Origin: Oxytricha trifallax
Lineage: Eukaryota > Ciliophora > Spirotrichea > Sporadotrichida > Oxytrichidae
Length of the DNA: 64,000 bases
Direction: 5' to 3'
Assembly: GCA_000711775.1 (NCBI GenBank)
Contig: ARYC01018587.1
Location: 31,915-95,914, forward strand
Made by a program: the position numbers and the translations under genes. The notes below the pieces were generated by a model, which had not been told where the DNA came from, searched no databases, and saw only the letters and a list, made by a program, of their open reading frames with translations. Below, one piece after another: positions 12,476-23,026 of the stretch; the first letter of the stretch is position 1, and every line of letters begins with the position of its first letter.

Positions 12476-12709
12476 ATGAACGAACAGCTCGAGTTTTCTA
12501 ACACGAGAACAAAGTATCTCATACCTTCTGTTAGTATCGACGTCTTTAGTCTCCTCGAAGACATAGACAGTAGTATCGATGACACAGTTACAACATTTAA
12601 TTTAATAATTAAGAAAAATGAAAGAAACTCCAAATGTGGGCTCAAGATGTTTGTTAAAACTACTTTGTGCCATACTAAGCTTCCAACATACAGAAAACCT
12701 TGTATGTGA
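12476..12709 (+). CDS. Hypothetical protein, 77 aa
   Basis: ATG to TGA, 78 codons, no Gln-type TAA/TAG. Composition (VSIDVFSLLEDIDSSIDDTV, then NERNSKCGLKMF) is protein-like. A short upstream open stretch at about 12138-12211 (KGIMKYNNDIVNRIMHPNF) ends at a GTAAGTTT donor-like site, so the two may be exons or MDSs of one gene; this is not shown. No family recognised. Confidence 0.4.
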   Translation: MNEQLEFSNTRTKYLIPSVSIDVFSLLEDIDSSIDDTVTTFNLIIKKNERNSKCGLKMFVKTTLCHTKLPTYRKPCM

Positions 12710-12829
12710 AACTAGAGACTACTAAATAGGAAATATAGCTGTTAGAAAATTCTTAACGATTTAATCAATAAGATATTTAATAAGAATTATTAAATTGTTA
12801 TCAAAATTAATTATTAAAATTTAAATAAG

Positions 12830-14603
12830 AACCTTCCTCATAAGAAGAATCTTATCCAGAGTAGTCACTAAGTTAAACCCAATCAACCAACAAAAGCTCA
12901 AGCCAATAGATTATAACTTAAGAGACAGATATAAAGACCAACATGAGCTAAGAAGAAGAGATGAGCCAAAAATTCACCAACCTCAACTAGCTTCAAGACC
13001 TCAGATCCACGTTTATTAAAATAGACATGAGCTCTGAAGAAGCAAAACTCCTACAGGTTTTATAGGCCCTATATGCCCTATAACCATAGCATACGACGAA
13101 TGCTTAGCATTCATAGAAGATGCCTTCAAAGGCAAAGGAAACAAAGATCAAGTAAAATCATTCCAGCACGTCATATGGAAACTCATAAAAGCAGGTCACA
13201 CAAAGACCGCAAGGATCTTCATTCGTATAATGGTTGAATAAGTTGAAGTATTCCCAAACAAACAACAACCTAAGACATATACGATATGTATTTAGAGTCT
13301 ATAGGCAAAAACGAGTAATGACAACAAAGGTACATTCACTTTTTTGCATGCTAGTTTAAAAATTTCTTGCCAAGTTTATTGATTACCTTCAATTTGACTA
13401 AATACAGCTGGTTTAATATACATGATTAAGTTCTATTTAGATCTAGCCAACTTCTATATGACTTTCGAACATTATTCTTTTTTTGCACTTTAATAAGGTC
13501 TTATCCACACATTCTGGTTCAGGAAGCTAATTATGGCACCCTAAGAATCTTTTTAGATTTAGCTCTAATTTTTTATAGATTATTATCTTCCTGATTTTAT
13601 GTCTTTGTTGATCTGGGAAGTAGACTGCTTTGTACTGGAAGAAGAAAAATTTTCATTCATAATGGAAGTCAAGGATTAAATGACAAAGCCCTGAAACTTA
13701 TGAAAACAAAAGAGGTAAGAGAGGAATGCATAAAAGCAGTCAACTACCCCAAATTACAAGGGTATTTTAGTAAATACTCAAAAAAGGTAAAAAGAAAACA
13801 GTTTTGTAGGGCATATTTAGAATGAAAAAGGATGATCCAACTCAACAAAGCTATGTCAGAGTAAACCTACCAAACGGCAACGAGCTATACGAGGTTGTGG
13901 TAGAACAAATAATGGAAAAATCAGCAGCTCTATATGGACAAGGAAAAAGAACTATCACATAGAATTTTAAACTGAAGTAGACACTAAAAATCCTCAAAGA
14001 TGCATTACTAATCAACATAGATCCATAAGATGACAATAGGAAATAGAACGACTTGGCGAATACTTGATTCACAACACATTCGTCCAAGATTCCACAATAC
14101 CACTATAGAGTCTAGGAATTAAAATAATTGATATGATAATTAGAGATGACTAAGTTGAAATCACCTACTATCATACAGAACTCATACAAAAAGTATTTGA
14201 AAAAATCAAAGAAAAATACAAAGACAAAGACAAAGACAAAGACAAAGACAAAGACAAATACTTTAAGGATCAGATAAGTGGTAACCTAGCGCAAGCCTAG
14301 GTAATCAACAAATCAAACATGTCAAACAATAGAAAGTCAAGGAACTTGAATACTAGCTTTAACTCAAAATATAGATCAAATTAGAGAAAGCAAAGCTTTG
14401 TAAAGAAAAACTATCCATCCACACAAAGAGAATAATATGTTAGAGGAGGAGGACAACAGAGAGGCAACTATAGAGGAAGAGGGAACCAGAACAGAGGAAG
14501 AGGTAACAATGGAAAAAGATCAAACGAAATGAACGAATATCTTTACTGGGCCGATAGAGGTCCAAGAGATACATCAATCAACAAAAGTTTCACTAGTAGA
14601 TGA
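12830..14603 (+). CDS. KD-repeat/RGG-rich protein gene, germline form with a 362-nt IES
   Basis: Plus-strand frame (TAA/TAG=Gln) running to TGA 14601-14603. Segments include YNLRDRYKDQHELRRRDEP, CPITIAYDECLAFIEDAF, KSFQHVIWKLIKAGHTKTAR, SYVRVNLPNGNELYEVVV, a KDKDKDKDKDK run (about 14219-14257) and an RGG/RGRG tail (GGGQQRGNYRGRGNQNRGRG, about 14440-14505), typical of RNA-binding proteins. A 362-nt AT-rich insert lies between two AATGACAA repeats (13317-13324, 13679-13686); excision joins the frame exactly. Two further frame changes (about 13755-13775, 14050) and one TGA (about 13030) remain; short 3-bp direct repeats nearby could explain some. The 5' end has no clear ATG. Function unknown. 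Confidence 0.65.
13317..13686. other. IES with 8-bp pointer AATGACAA
   Basis: Direct repeats AATGACAA at 13317-13324 and 13679-13686 bound 354 nt of non-coding AT-rich DNA. Keeping one repeat and removing 362 nt joins ...LQAKTSND to ...KALKLMKTKEV in frame (codons AAT GAC AAA). This is the standard arrangement of an internal eliminated sequence between two macronuclear-destined segments in spirotrichs. Confidence 0.75.
14219..14257 (+). repeat. Tandem AAAGAC hexamer (about 6 copies)
   Basis: Six consecutive copies of the hexamer AAAGAC, in frame within the RGG gene, encode alternating Lys-Asp. Copy number is likely to vary between alleles. Confidence 0.85.
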
Positions 14604-16242
14604 AAGAAACTTAGATCAGACTTGTTGTAGTTTGAGTAACCATTTATATTATGAAAGATATACACCATTTTATGAATTTATGTTAAGAGTGTGGAGCCTT
14701 AGCTCACTTGCACTATAATTTACCTTAACTTAAACTAACTTAAACTTATTTTTGTTAAATCATAATATATAATTTTAGTATTATCAAACATTACTCAACA
14801 TATCATAATTAAGACTAATAGTCATCTCAAGTCATATTATTGTAATTGCTTATAATAAATAAACTTTTCCTATTATATGTCATGATTAGTAGAGAATTGG
14901 TTTAGGATTTATTTAATCGCTGTGGTTGATGTACTAGAGCTGCTTCTTTATAGATTATGATTGTAAATGGAATAAGATGCATTGAGTTGAGTCGATAAAT
15001 AGTCCTTATTATATCTTACAGACTTTTTATCTTACTGTAAGATGGATAAAAAATGTATATATAATTTCAAATAAAAAACCTGAAATCGAACATAGACCGG
15101 TTTGAAATCAATCTGCGAGCATTAAAAAATTGGGTTTAATCAACAACTATTCAATAGGAACTGTTAAAGATATCAGAGAAATAGAGTATGTACCGAAATA
15201 ATATCTTATATGCCTCCGTCGAGATTTTTATAATTTCAAGAAAGAACCAAAGAGAATGTTTGTTTTATAGTTTCCTTTTTGTAATGAAGTTAACGATTAA
15301 TTCATGATCAGATAGACTTGGAATGAAGCGAAGTAAAAAGTAACAAGTTATAAGAACTTTTAAGATTGCTTTGATTTGCCATAGAATGACCAAGTAATCA
15401 AGAATTAAGATTTTAAACATTTAATTCATTTACATTTATAGTAATGCTTGTTACTATAGAATAAGGTATTAATAAAAAATACTTAAATATAAACTTGCAT
15501 TTTAATTAGTATTATTTGCAGCATTAATGTGAGAACTTCTAATAATAATTCTTAATATAAAATAAGACAATCATAAAAGCTAGATATTAGGATAGGCAAT
15601 ATTAGCTGGATAATAACAGTTATACAAACATATAATAAAAATGAAAGTTAATTTGTTTTACATGAATAACTATACATTTTATTTACTAAATTAAAATAAA
15701 AATTTTGATTTATCACTTAAATTTAGAATCTTTTTAATCTTTAATTATAATATTTTTGTAAGCTTGATTAGTAAGTAGTTTGATTTAAGAAATATGTGTA
15801 GATTTTTGACTTAGCTTAGACAATATTAGAAAAGATCATATGAGCTTGCTTAAATTACCTGGTATATTGACAAGTCTGGTGATAATTTTTGGTATATTTC
15901 GTTTAATTATGATTTAAATTAATATGTTGTTTTATTTAATTGTAATTAAAGCTCTTAATAAAAACTTATCTTATAGTTTATGATAATAAAAGGCTTTAAT
16001 AGTTTATGATTAAGAATTAAGAAGCATTTAATATTTTATGTTAGGATTGCTTTATAAAATGAATTAATAACCATTAATAAAGAATATGTTTATAGAAGTG
16101 TAAGAGTTAAAGTATGATGAGTTAATTATTTAATCAAATTTAGTTAAGGTAAGCTTAGTTTAAATGTAAATACATAAATATATTTCTTAGATAGTTTATA
16201 AATAATTGTTTTACAATTTTCTTACTTTAAACGAATAACGTA
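14604..16242. other. AT-rich spacer
   Basis: About 1.6 kb of AT-rich DNA downstream of the RGG gene; I see no gene. It ends at the TA dinucleotide flanking Pal-1. Confidence 0.45.
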
Positions 16243-16244
16243 TA

Positions 16245-16659
16245 TTGTAGAAATACATTTGAATTTGGAAAATTAATTTTAATTAAAATAAATATAAATC
16301 AAAATCTTGGCAGTTAAAGTTGGCCAATTTAAACGATCTTGGGCTCATTTGATAGAGAATTCAAAATTAGCTGGACTTTATTATTGGCGGTACTATTTTA
16401 TTGCATCATTCAAGCGAGATAACTTCACTTTAATGTGAGGGTATAATTTAATGAATTTAGAAGTGTTTAATTAAAGTGAAGTTATCTCGCTTGAATGATG
16501 CGATAAAATAGTACCGCCAATAGTAAAGTCCAGCTAATTTTGAATTCTCTATCAAATGAGCCCAAGATCGTTTAAATTGGCCAACTTTAACTGCCAAGAT
16601 TTTGATTTATATTTATTTTAATTAAAATTAATTTTCCAAATTAAAATGTATTTCTACAA
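16245..16659. mobile_element. Pal-1: 415-bp near-perfect palindrome, TA-flanked
   Basis: Left arm (about 16245-16433) and right arm (about 16470-16659) are nearly perfect inverted copies around a loop of about 35 nt. The ends read TTGTAGAAATACATTT and its complement and are flanked by TA on both sides (16243-16244, 16660-16661). The arms share long blocks with Pal-2 at 51862, including GATAGAGAATTCAAAAT, AGCTGGACTTTA and TTGGCGGTAC, and both carry GGCAGTTAA. No coding frame. This is a foldback or MITE-type element; transcription would give a long RNA hairpin. Confidence 0.85.
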
Positions 16660-17157
16660 TATTAATATTTATGCAATATAGTTTAATAAAATTAGAGAGC
16701 AATATAACATTAATCAGTTATACTTCTGGCATCTTTAGGAAATGGAATTAACTATTTTATAATTTAACAGCATTAGATAGAATTATCTAGTTTATTAAAA
16801 ACAAATATTAATGTCTCTAACATGGTCTTAATATAAAATTAAACGATATGAAAGACTAATCATGTTTGAGAATTGAATTTTAAAACACACTATTTAGTTT
16901 GATATAATTTAATATTTGCCCTTTATGTAATTATAATTTAAAATATTATTATCACGAAATTTAACCAATTTATATTACATAAAACACTTAAATCTATGAT
17001 TTAAGTTAATAAGTTTATATTCAAAACCCCAAAACCCTTTCAGTAGTTTGATTGAGTTTTTGATTGATAAATTAGACTATAAGAGCATACTTTATTAGGG
17101 TTTAATAGGGTTTATGTAGGGGTTTAATCTTTAAATATTAGTAATTTAAGTGAGTAA

Positions 17158-19024
17158 ATGCGAGGTTTGGGGTCTGTTTATGACAGTGAGTATATAAATT
17201 TATTGTTTAAGTTGCGATATGGATGTGATGAATATAGTGAATAACTCAAGCCTGTTCTGAATTATACGTCTATAGCAAGGCTACTCCATAAATCTCCAGC
17301 AACTGTGAGGTCTCACTGTCTATTAGCATTGAATTTAAAGAGATAGCATCTTAATTCTAAGCCTAAGAGACCCTTAAAATTTTAGCAGCATCATATTGAA
17401 TATCTTATTAATGATAAGACTCTTAAATACTGGGCTCATTTCTCTCTAGCCTAGAGGGCTGTGATGTTTCATCGCCAATTTCCTGAGCTTCACATATCTG
17501 CTTAATCGATAGCTAACATATATAAAAAGAACGGAATATCTTACAAGACAGTCAATCGCATTAAGAGAGTGATTGACTTTAATGTTCCATTTTATAAGAA
17601 TAATTTAAATTATATATTCGATTAAATGCAGAGGTCTTAAGAGCATAATAAAAAGTTCATGCACGCTGATGAAGCTGTCTTAAAGCGAATTAAGCTATTT
17701 GAGAGTAAGTTTGAATAATTAATCAAAATTGTATATTGATTTAATGAGTAGATGAAGCACGATAAAGTCTTAATTAGTTCAGAATATAGTGATCTTTTAC
17801 TATCAGGTTCTACTGAGACTGTCGACACATCTTAGAGATCGGTGCTAGTTTGGAACCTCATCCTTCATGCATCAAAAGTAGCTCATCTTATCGTTGAATA
17901 GATGTAATCTCGATCACATCTCCATTTAAGACTGCCAATCAGTAGATCCTTAGAGAGGCCAAACCTCCATTTTTACTCTTTGATTTTTAATAATTTTGAT
18001 TAGTTTTATTAAATTAATTAGGCTGATTAAAACTTTTAAAGTTTTAATGCTTTTAAAATAATAATCATGTTAATCGTTTTAATCTATAGAGAAATTTTAT
18101 TAAAGATGTCTGATTTAATTTTTTATTAAATGTGTTAAATTAAAGCTCAGCCTAATTAATTTAATAAAACTAATCAAAATTATTAAAAATCAAATGGTAA
18201 AAATGGAGGTTTGGCCTCTCTAAGGATCTACTGATTGGCAGTCTTAAATGGAGATGTGATCGAGATTACATCTATTCAACGATAAGATGAGCTACTTTTG
18301 ATGCATGAAGGATGAGGTTCCAAACTAGCACCGATCTCTAAGATGTGTCGACAGTCTCAGTAGAACCTGATAGTAAAAGATCACTATATTCTGAACTAAT
18401 TAAGACATTATCGTGCTTCATCTACTCATTAAATCAATATACAATTTTGATTAATTATTCAAACTTACTCTCAAATAGCTTAATTCGCTTTACATTCAAT
18501 TCCTTTATATCAAGGTCTTGGTACAAGAGGTATAATAATATAAAAGTTAATGACTAAAAGGTTAAGGTGTAAACTCATGCTATTCTTGGGGGAATAAGTG
18601 AAGATAGTGGCCTCGAGACTTATGTTATTCACCCTCGATCTATAAAGACTGAATAATATATTAAGTTCTTGCAATAACTCAGAGATAAGTACGCTGACTA
18701 AGAGATTATTCTATTCGTTGATAACTTGTCAGTTCATAAAACTAAAGACTCAAGGAAGGAATATGAAAGGCTAAATATAACACCTGTATTTAATGTTCCT
18801 TACAGCCCTTAGTCCTTCTGTTCAATGGAATTGAATTATATTGGGAATTATTGAAAGGCCACTACAAGAAACTTCTATTCTATCACTTGATGCACGACAT
18901 GAAGATAAATGCAGTAGATTTTATTAAGAGTGCTGTTAAGAGAGTCAGCGATGATAAAGCTAAAGTGTGCGAAAGAGAAGGGATATTTTGTGTTTATAAA
19001 TAAATTTTAGATTTAAACGAATGA
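17158..19024 (+). pseudogene. TBE-2 transposase, interrupted by 808-bp insert
   Basis: Homologous to the TBE-1 transposase from MRGLGSVYD to the terminal LNE. Split after HADEAV (the first catalytic Asp) by an insert at 17683-18490. Beyond it the frame resumes at TFNSFISRSWY and runs to a small insertion near 18810, where TBE-1 reads SPQFNGIELYW; this shifts the frame ahead of the catalytic Glu. Excision of the insert at its TA flanks would leave the reading frame one base short, so the copy is broken either way. Confidence 0.88.
17683..18490. mobile_element. 808-bp inverted duplication inside the TBE-2 transposase
   Basis: Arms of about 350 bp (about 17683-18032 and 18143-18490) are near-identical inverted copies around a centre of about 110 bp. 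Ends are AAGCGAATTAAGC and its complement, flanked by TA (17681-17682, 18491-18492). Unlike Pal-1/2 the arms are coding-like: read inward from either end they give the same protein fragment, including KLFESKFEQLIKI, HDKVLISSEYSDLLLSGS and SVLVWNLILHASKVAHLIV. It looks like a mobile foldback that captured and duplicated part of a gene. The source gene is not in this window. Confidence 0.8.
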
Positions 19025-19030
19025 ATTAGT

Positions 19031-19821
19031 TCACATATTAAATTTACCCGTAAAGGGATTTGGCTTCTTTTTATTTTCTTCCTCCTAAGGCTTGCTTGGG
19101 CCTATTTTTCTTCTCTTTGTACAAGCTCCTGCATCTATGTTCATCTCTTCAGGCTTTTAGAAATCTTTGAAGAGTCTCTTGCTCAATTCATGCTTTACTT
19201 GGGACTTTCTCTCTCTGTTAAATTTGCTGCGCTCTTTCATGAAGTATATGGCAGTGCCAGGTTTTTCTATAAAGTTAAAAGACTATCCTTACTTGAAATG
19301 AAAGGATGCTTTTGAAGTTCCTACAGCCATGTGTCACTTATTTTAATACCTTGCTTCTTTTTTTCTTCAGGAGAAATGCTGTAGCGTTTCTTGTGAGCTT
19401 CTTAAATTACTTCATTTAAGTACTCAGGTTTCAGAGTTGCAAGAACACCAAAGAAGAAGTTTCTCTCTGGCAACTTATTAGAGAGCTGTAGCTTTGATGG
19501 AAGGTAGAGAGCAACATCTGGATCACTCATAGCATCATCGTAGAGATTTGTCACTGATATTTCAGGGTAGTTAGGAATCTCGATCATCCTAATTTCATTA
19601 GACTTAAAAGCTTTTTTCTCTTCACTCAGTAAGGCCTTTAAGAATGAGATTTTAGTTCCCTCCTAAGTAGGCAAGAAAAATCCAACTATAATGAATATAT
19701 TAATATTACTAAAAAACTTACCTTGCTAAACCAAGTACCTATAGAGGTCCTCTTAACTTCAAAATTTCCCTATTAAATCTTGAGATTAAATTCTCTTCAT
19801 TGCATCATTCATAGACCCCAT
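19031..19821 (-). pseudogene. TBE-2 22-kDa ORF, one nonsense mutation
   Basis: Collinear with the TBE-1 22-kDa ORF from ATG at 19821 to TGA 19031-19033. The 26-nt intron is conserved (19267-19292). One codon that is CGA in TBE-1 (GKFRSKEDLY) is TGA here, a single C-to-T change. Otherwise nearly complete, so decay is recent. Confidence 0.85.
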
Positions 19822-20386
19822 CTTGCTTCCTCTTTCTAGAAATGCTAATAAAATTTAAAATTATGGATATCCATTCTAAGTTTATTAAAATATTACTACT
19901 AAATAGGGAGGACCTACTAAAGGTAAACAATGAAAAGATATGAGGAGAAGCATTGAAAAACTTGCTCCAAGTTTCAAAAATTGATTACCATTTATATCAA
20001 ACTTTCTCCATTAAATTGCTCCTAATAATGTTTAATTATTTTAGGAGGTCCTCCAAAATAAGTTCAAACTTTATTAGGAGTTAAATTTTAAGGTTAAAAC
20101 TTAAGTAGGAGCAGATTAAATTAAAAAATGCTTAATAATTTTACCTCCAAATTAAGTTCAAACTTGATTTTGAGGACCTCCTAGAGAAACAAAACTTCAT
20201 TAGGAGTATTTTAATTTACTAAAACGAATAGAATTCTAATAAAATATGTAAATTTACAGTCTTCTATGGTCATCTAATTTTCTCTCCTCTCAGCCCAGAA
20301 TCTACCAGAGTGTCTTATACTTGACTATAATAGTTTATCAAAGTATATTTTATCATTATTATAATAAAATATATCAGCAAGCTAAA

Positions 20387-20530
20387 ATGAGCGCTAACCT
20401 TTTGAGAAGAGCGGCATTCATTCCAGCAACTAAGAAATGTAGAGACCAGAGACTCTTGTACTTAGTGGGAGCCTATTTATGACAACTTTGACCAGTCTAG
20501 CTTTTATATATCATAGAAGCTGTGCATATT
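20387..20530 (+). pseudogene. TBE-2 57-kDa ORF, 5' fragment
   Basis: Begins ATGAGCGCTAACC like the other copies (MSANLLRRAA) and follows the TBE-1 sequence to GAAGCTGTGCA, where TBE-3 begins. It lacks about 14 codons near the start relative to TBE-1 and everything from the first zinc finger on. Confidence 0.85.
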
Positions 20531-20611
20531 CAAAACCCAAAAAACCCTTAATGAAGTTTATAAGTGCTTTGATTTGTAGGGAATTTGTTAGGGGTTGGGG
20601 TTATTAATTAA

Positions 20612-21672
20612 ATGCGAGACAAAAATTACAAGCTTTTGGTGTCTATTTATGATGAAGAGTATATAGATTTAGTGTTTAAATTGCGTTATGGATGTGACAT
20701 GTATAGTGAATAAGTCAAACCAGCACTGAACTATTAGTCTATTGCACTGCTCTTAAAGCGTAGTCTATCAACTATTCGCTCTCACTGCTTGAAAGCTGTG
20801 TAATTAAAGCAATAATAGCTGAATTCTTAGCCTAAGAGGAAGTCAAAGTTTTTATAGAAGTATATTGACTATCGTATTAATGAAAAAACTTTGAAGTATT
20901 GGGCTCACTTCTCTCTCGACTAACGAGCTTTTATGTTTCACCACCAATTACCTGAGTTGAAGATCTCTGCACAATTTGTTGCAAACATCTATAAATGAAA
21001 CGGTATCTCTTACAAAGGTGTAAATCGTATCAAGAGAGTAATTGATTTCACTATGCCATTTTACAACAACAACAACTTAAATTATATTTATAATTAAATG
21101 CAGAGAGCCTAATAGAATAATATTTAGTTTATTCATGCTGACGAAGCTGTGTTTATCTTCAACACTAGAAGTCTTGGTATAAGAGGCATAGCAACATAGA
21201 AGTATATGACTAGAAAGTCAAGGTATAAACAATGGCAATTCTTGGAGGTATTAGCGAGGATGCTGGTTTAGAAATTTATGTTATTCATCCTCGCTTTATT
21301 AAGACAGAGCAGTATATCAAGTTCTTAGAACAGCTGGGAGAGAAGTACCCTGAATAAGAGATTATAATGTTTGTTGATAATCTGTCTGTTCATAAGACTA
21401 AAGAATCAAGGAAGAGTTATGAACAACTTAGAATAACTCCAGTGTTCAACGTACCTTACAGTCCATAATTTAATGGAATTGAGTTCTACTGGGGTATATT
21501 AAAAGGTCATTACAAGAAACTGCTGCTATACCACTTGATGCATGACCTACCTATCGATACAGTAGACTTTATTAAAATCTCAGCGAAGAGAGTAGATAAT
21601 TAATTGGCTTAAAAGTGTGCTAAAGAAGGGAGAGTGAATGTATATAAATAAGTTTTGTAGTTAAGTTAATGA
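20612..21672 (+). pseudogene. TBE-3 transposase, nonsense and frameshift
   Basis: Homologous over its length to the TBE-1 transposase (HADEAVF, MFVDNLSVHKTK and FNGIEFYWG all visible). One TGA falls where TBE-1/2 have Asn/Lys (IYK-x-NGISYK), and about 8 nt are missing just after HADEAVFIFNT, shifting frame. The last two catalytic residues are preserved but out of frame with the first. Confidence 0.88.
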
Positions 21673-21681
21673 ATATATAAG

Positions 21682-22462
21682 TCACATTTAAAATTCTTTA
21701 GAGGGATCTGGCTTCTCTTTCTTTTCTTCTACTTCTTGCTTCCCTCCTCCTAAGTTTTTCTCTTGCTGCCAGCTCCAGCATCTATGTTCATTGACTCTGG
21801 AGGCTAAATATTTGAATAAAGTCTCTTGCTATACTTTGTCTGCGACTTTCGCTCTCTGTGAAGCTTGCTCTATTTCTTCATCAAGAAGATGCCAGTACCA
21901 GATTATTCTAAAGAGTTAATTTTGAAATCTTACTTGAAATATAAGGGTACTTCTGCAGCTCTGATAGCCAGCTCTCACTTATCTTGATCCCTTGTTTGTC
22001 CTTATCTTCTGAAGAGATGCTGTACCTTTTCTTATGAGATTCTTGAATAATTTCTTTCAAGTAATCACCTTTAATTGTTGCAAGTATGCCAAAAAAATAG
22101 TTTCTTTCAGGTAGTTTATTTGACAACTGCTTCTTAGTAGGCAGGTACTGCGAAACCTCTGGGTCATTCATAGCATCATCATATAAGTTAGTCACTGAGA
22201 TCTCTGGATAGTTTGGAATCTCTGCAAACTTTACATCTTAAGTTTTTAATGCTTTCTTCTCTTCGCAGAGTATTGCTCTTAAAAATGAAATTTTAGTACC
22301 TTCCATCGTTGGCAGGAACAAACCAACTACATAATCAAGATTAGTTACTATGAGTTCATTACCTTGCTGCACCAGGTAGCGGTGCAAATCCTCCTTGCTT
22401 CTAAATCTTTGAATCAATTCTTGTGCTTGCACTCTTTTCATTGCATCATTCATTGACTCCAT
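21682..22462 (-). pseudogene. TBE-3 22-kDa ORF, near-intact
   Basis: From ATG 22462 (MESMNDAMKRVQAQEL) through IPNYPEISVTNLYDDAM and NKLPERNYFFG to a Lys/Glu-rich end. The 26-nt intron is conserved (21908-21933, GTAAGATTTC...TCTTTAG). Only the last 25 or so codons need a one-base frame change (about 21735-21745) to match the TBE-1 ending and stop at 21682-21684. The changed base could be real or an assembly error. Confidence 0.85.
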
Positions 22463-23026
22463 CTTGTTTACAGATCTAAGAAATGATATTCAAATTTAAG
22501 CTTATTGATTTCAATTATAAACCTCTGTAAACTTACTATTAAATATGGGCATCCTATAGGAGGTCAACCTCTAAGAAGGATATTGAGAATGTTTAGAGAA
22601 CTGGTTTCAAACTTTAGAGATTGATATCAATTTCTACTGAAATAGTTCAATATTTTTAAATTTAAATTGGTATGCACTTAATTAGGAGCAGCTCCAAAAA
22701 TGTTAGTACTTAATTGGGAGCATTAATTAAAGCTAGTAATTAATTAGGAGCACCCTAAATTTAATCATAAAATCACAAAATACCTCATAAAGCAGTACGT
22801 ACTTAATTAGGTGCACCTCCTAAATCGGTACTTACTATAATCAACTTTTTATTGAAATTAAAAATGGTTACTTCCTCACCCATATTTAGAGCTGGATCGT
22901 CTCTTAACACTCATAATTCTTCTCTAATACTCTTAGAACTTCCCTTGAAACTTATAGGCTTGCAAAGCTATCATATAAGCTCTCAGTTATAGAGGCAGTT
23001 TTATAATTTTAAATTAAAATTTAAAT

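Larger units (their letters stand above)
17022..20530. mobile_element. TBE-2: decayed TBE, right part missing
   Basis: Left end intact (CAAAACCCCAAAACCC) with ATT at 17019-17021 before it. Gene order is inverted relative to TBE-1: transposase (+), 22-kDa (-), then the first 144 bp of the 57-kDa ORF (+), which stops where TBE-3 begins at 20531. The remaining kinase half and right end are not found after TBE-3; from 24885 the DNA is unrelated. The transposase is interrupted by an 808-bp inverted-duplication insert. This copy cannot make any intact TBE protein. Confidence 0.9.
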
